Shown here in pieces: positions 62,101 to 64,000 of a DNA stretch of 64,000 nucleotides. The translations under genes and the position numbers were made by a program. How positions within the stretch are numbered: position 1 is the stretch's first letter; each line of letters starts with the position of its first letter. This DNA comes from Paenibacillus sp. MAEPY2. GTDB lineage: Bacteria > Bacillota > Bacilli > Paenibacillales > Paenibacillaceae. Where the stretch lies: NCBI RefSeq assembly GCF_000499205.1, contig NZ_AWUK01000010.1, positions 248,001 to 312,000 of the forward strand, read 5' to 3'. The notes under the pieces are model-generated. The model was not told where the DNA came from and did not search any database. It was given only the letters and a program-made list of their open reading frames with translations.

Positions 62101-62253
62101 CGAACGGAAGGTCCTGGAGGTGTAGGGCTGCAGAATATAAATCGGCGTCTGTTGTCCTTGTATGGTCACGGACTGGAGATTCAGAGCCATTCGGGAAAAG
62201 GAACGATAATACGGTTCCGCATACCTGTGAAGGAGGGGCTCATCTCCAAATAA
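59158..62253 (+). CDS. Hybrid sensor kinase with two kinase modules (7TM-type sensor, HisKA-HATPase-REC-LytS kinase)
   Basis: 1,031 residues. After a signal-anchor helix an extracellular jelly-roll domain (about 38-205, LNGTWDFYPGQLLA, YHLRVRIPP) and about seven membrane helices (about 218-415) form a 7TMR-DISM-like sensor. Inside follow HisKA with ANTSHELRTPLHGIINI (about 437), HATPase (NLLGNAYKYTKQGE, GLGLSITRKLVEL), a receiver (about 700-817, LVITDWMMPQMSG, FLSKPV), and then a second, LytS-type kinase with QAQIKPHFLYNALNVI and LSIQPLVENAIRHGV (about 831-1031). Both kinase modules keep their histidine. It precedes the REC-BTAD regulator by about 100 bases. Confidence 0.93.
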   Translation: MRKHWIMLTISFICIVVFPLGSIVQTLFSERGNPHARDGVLDLTRWDFDRQGAASLNGTWDFYPGQLLAPGDFETHLSGRKLLSEPLPIHVPSRWNGTMGEAHGYGTYHLRVRIPPRAEKNDYGIRTQNIRMAHRIFIDGKEIGGKGLPGTTQNTDIQLNLPFTGFTSIEGNVADIIIQVSNYSYSSGGIIASVLFGDEHSILKSQQQDWLQDLMTLFGFILPAAFFLMLFRLRRSEKELRYLGLFSLSGAMYALTHGEKLLGTLLPFLPNNEFLRIQLISAALAYYYLLRYMDALVPGAIHSWFVRLGVVLVLVQCAVGLILSPVLFSMLELPMLLISIVVIGYTLRAMLHWLKKRPNDGHFVLMSMMSIFMVVVLHTVGAFTTVDTTFLALYELLLFVFAQMILTAIRFAQSFREVEALSERLLAIDSLKDEFMANTSHELRTPLHGIINIAQSMLEGAAGAVTPKQAKNLSMITSTGKRLSLLVNDILDFSKLKNGEIELKRSAVDLESVARTVVEVSGFTFEDKPIVLIQQWPPALPLVEADEDRLRQILYNLLGNAYKYTKQGEIRLYARVDGALMTVSVADTGVGIAADKLEDIFQSYEQGNGTSERVNGGTGLGLSITRKLVELGGGTIWVESKPGEGSTFHFTLPIVHFPLLQASSRPVAAQYVAAQEIRAQDTAAIDWDETDEILEAEHTILIVDDDPVNRQVLFNLLSTERYRVIAADSGAAALKLREEHPSIALVITDWMMPQMSGLELCRKLRENSSLSELPILMLTARGMPEDIKMGFQAGANDFLSKPVDAGELRARVRTLIEMRTSVQEVVRTEMAFLQAQIKPHFLYNALNVIIATCAVNPDKATDLLIELSQYLRGSFDFQNRDQLVPLAKELELVESYVHLEQARFEERLVVRYDVDPDVRLYLPPLSIQPLVENAIRHGVMARAAGGTVNLGILREGEHIVIQVQDDGVGIPPERLAQVHSGRTEGPGGVGLQNINRRLLSLYGHGLEIQSHSGKGTIIRFRIPVKEGLISK

Positions 62254-62352
62254 TGAGCCTGTTGAGTTGAATCTGGTTAAAAAAGGAATAAGCGGATGCC
62301 AGTATACGCGGTATTCCCATTGAATATTTCATGGCAGGAGGCTGGAAGAGCG

Positions 62353-63513
62353 ATGAAAGCCATTGTAATCGATGACGAGAAACCGGCGCAGCTTCATCTG
62401 GAGCGCCTGTTAAGATCGGATGGGCGGATTACCCCCGTGCAGTGTTTTTCGACAGCCCGTGCCGGTCTGGATTTTCTGGCAAATGAGCGTGTGGACGTTG
62501 TGTTTCTCGACATTGGCATGCCGGAAATGAATGGACTGGAAGCGGCTGAATATATACAGCAATTGGACAGCAGTATTCGCATTATATTTATAACGGCTTA
62601 CGCCGATTATGCGGTTGATGCATTTGAGCTTGAGGCGCTGGATTATGTGCTGAAGCCGGTAAGTTCAGTAAGACTTGCCAAAACGATTGATCGCATTGCT
62701 GCAGGAATGATATCGTCATCCTCTCAGGTTGCTGCAACTGCTGAGGATCAAGAATCTGAGGCCGCGGGAGTGGATACCCATGTACCTGGATTGCTTACTT
62801 TCAAACATCTGGATATCTATAGAAGCCTGGAGCCGGAAGCACAGAAGCACAAGTGGCGCACAGCCAAATCGCAGGAACTGTTTGCGTTTTTGTTTCACCA
62901 TAGAGGGGATTGGGTAAGCAAAGAGATTCTGCTCGATCAGTTGTGGGCAGATGTCTCACAAGAGAAAGGACTAACACATCTGCATACTTCCGTATATCAG
63001 ATCCGCAAACTGCTGAAGGAATGGAGCATGACAGGCAAGCTGGAATACAACATGAACCGTTATCGTCTGTTATCGGGTAATCTGGTCAGTGATGTAGAGC
63101 AATTCGAGCAAAGGACGGCATACGCTGCCGTTACGTCAGACAATGTGAATCAGTTGAGGGATATTATCCCGCTCTATCGTGGTGATTATCTGGAGGAGCA
63201 TGATTATCGCTGGGCTCAATCCAAAGCGAGAGATCTGAGACGTAAATATGTGGGGCTGGTTATGGATATCGCCGAATGGGACATGAAGCATGGACGTGGC
63301 AAGGAAGCGATAGAGCAATTGAGCGAACTACAGGAACGGGAGCCCTATGCCGAGGAGATCTGCCGATTAATGATGAGAGTATATGCATCCATGGATGATC
63401 AGCAAGCTATACTCAGAATATATCATTCATTTACGTTGACCCTGCTTGAGGAACTGGGACATCAACCGGAGTCGGAGACAAGCAGACTATATGAAGAATT
63501 AACAGCAAAGTAG
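62353..63513 (+). CDS. Response regulator with receiver, winged-helix and BTAD domains
   Basis: 386 residues. The receiver domain (about 1-118) has MKAIVIDDEKPA, the phospho-aspartate in VVFLDIGMPEMNG and the lysine in YVLKPVSSVRL. A winged helix follows (about 155-240, AKSQELFAFLFHHRGDWVSK, EILLDQLWAD), then a BTAD/TPR-like helical domain (about 260-384, RDIIPLYRGDYLEEHDYRWA, EEICRLMMRVYASMDDQQAI). This is the SARP-like architecture common in Paenibacillus. The ATG at 62353 gives a canonical receiver start, with AGGAGG 11 bases upstream; an ATG at 62296 is in frame but adds 19 residues outside the fold. It is the likely partner of the upstream kinase. Confidence 0.93.
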   Translation: MKAIVIDDEKPAQLHLERLLRSDGRITPVQCFSTARAGLDFLANERVDVVFLDIGMPEMNGLEAAEYIQQLDSSIRIIFITAYADYAVDAFELEALDYVLKPVSSVRLAKTIDRIAAGMISSSSQVAATAEDQESEAAGVDTHVPGLLTFKHLDIYRSLEPEAQKHKWRTAKSQELFAFLFHHRGDWVSKEILLDQLWADVSQEKGLTHLHTSVYQIRKLLKEWSMTGKLEYNMNRYRLLSGNLVSDVEQFEQRTAYAAVTSDNVNQLRDIIPLYRGDYLEEHDYRWAQSKARDLRRKYVGLVMDIAEWDMKHGRGKEAIEQLSELQEREPYAEEICRLMMRVYASMDDQQAILRIYHSFTLTLLEELGHQPESETSRLYEELTAK

Positions 63514-63540
63514 GCAGAAGTTCACGCAGGAGGATGAAGC

Positions 63541-64000
63541 ATGAAGTTATTCATACATCGCAAAGATTTGCGTACAGATGATCTGGTCGCATTCGATTAT
63601 TTGCGGAATCAGGATGCGGAGAGTCTGCATGTGCTCATTTATGATCCTTTCCTGCTGCGGCAGGGGCGTGATCAGGAACATAGCGGAGTGAACTTTCTAC
63701 AGCATGCTGTAGAGCTTGGTAAGCGGTATCGGGAGTCAGGCCGCAAGCTGCACGTGGCTTATGGCAAACCAGCTGAGGTGATTGATTACATCCTCGAACA
63801 AATGCAAAGTCGTGTAGATGAAGTTATTGTTCATCGGGATATGACCCCGTATGCAATCGAACGGGATCGTGGAATACGCAAGGTAACCGAGGAACGAGAT
63901 GTCACATTTACGCAGCTGACGGACCATTTGCTGATGGATCTGCCGGGGTTCGCTGATTTTACGGGCAAGTCCGAGCCATATAAAGTTTTTGCCGCTTTCC
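63541..64000 (+). CDS. phr: Deoxyribodipyrimidine photolyase, N-terminal part
   Basis: The 153 visible residues form the alpha/beta antenna domain of a photolyase/cryptochrome: MKLFIHRKDLRTDDLVAFDY, then HVLIYDPFLLRQGRDQEHSG, LHVAYGKPAEVIDYIL, VIVHRDMTPYAIERDRGIRK and FTGKSEPYKVFAAF. The frame runs off the window edge, so the FAD domain is not seen. Photolyases repair UV-induced cyclobutane dimers with light. AGGAGGATG lies ahead of the ATG at 63541. It starts 28 bases after the BTAD regulator, possibly on the same transcript. Confidence 0.93.
   Translation, partial: MKLFIHRKDLRTDDLVAFDYLRNQDAESLHVLIYDPFLLRQGRDQEHSGVNFLQHAVELGKRYRESGRKLHVAYGKPAEVIDYILEQMQSRVDEVIVHRDMTPYAIERDRGIRKVTEERDVTFTQLTDHLLMDLPGFADFTGKSEPYKVFAAF

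Overview
The window looks like a chromosomal segment of a Paenibacillus-type bacterium (Bacillales, moderate GC). Evidence: strong AGGAGG-type ribosome binding sites, a Spo0E-like sporulation phosphatase, a GlnL-type response regulator, YqjM/NamA and YvgN homologues, secreted multimodular chitinases and pectin-side-chain enzymes with signal peptides, and one- and two-component regulators typical of soil firmicutes. No rRNA, tRNA, CRISPR array or intact transposase was recognised.

Layout. 0-3.3 kb: end of a carbohydrate ABC importer operon (binding protein, two permeases) followed by an HlyD-type adaptor. 3.4-9.4 kb: a broken histidine kinase tail, a sodium:neurotransmitter-type symporter, an RlmN/Cfr-superfamily methyltransferase with a structured leader, a GNAT/MarR divergent pair, a small membrane protein with two His-x13-His helices, and a methyltransferase. 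A roughly 200-bp long-hairpin MITE-like element lies at 9.51-9.71 kb. 9.7-14.1 kb: an ABC ATPase, an Fsr-type MFS exporter divergent from an AraC regulator, a GH88/105 remnant and a pectinesterase. 14.5-18.2 kb: two GH18 chitinases in one operon. 18.4-24.7 kb: aldo/keto reductases, an MFS exporter/HxlR pair sharing two perfect 15-bp direct repeats, an AIM24-like protein, a MarR regulator and an LCP cell-wall protein. 24.9-27.5 kb: a DUF2339 membrane protein.

27.5-32.2 kb is a decaying accessory island. A frameshifted lysozyme-like gene is interrupted by a 3'-truncated group II intron whose reverse transcriptase is reduced to its frameshifted N-terminus. The same breakpoint truncates a secreted paralogue on the other strand. 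Next to it are a second paralogue with a frameshift in an A6 run in its signal peptide, a YobA-like lipoprotein, and an S1-family protease without a signal peptide. 32.4-35.6 kb holds an FHA-winged-helix regulator, a membrane-anchored methyltransferase, and an AT-rich TetR/hydrolase pair with a palindromic operator.

35.6-41.7 kb is the most coherent system: a Cthe_2159-like lipoprotein, a DUF4956 membrane protein and a VTC-type polyphosphate polymerase form one operon. It is divergent from an OmpR/PhoB two-component system, and the shared promoter region carries two mirrored 19-bp repeats. The likely reading is that the two-component system controls a surface or polyphosphate module.

41.8-58.9 kb: small conserved proteins, an SDR/TetR pair, an acyl-CoA thioesterase, a SatP-like acetate transporter, a roughly 1,730-residue secreted rhamnogalacturonan enzyme (CE12 esterase plus PL11 lyase), a small Spo0E-like protein, a GlnL-like regulator divergent from an AGCS amino-acid carrier, a Crp-family regulator, PepT, a 4-OT tautomerase next to NamA, and an SRPBCC protein. 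59.1-63.5 kb: a giant sensor kinase with two kinase modules and its REC-BTAD regulator, followed by the start of a photolyase cut by the window edge.
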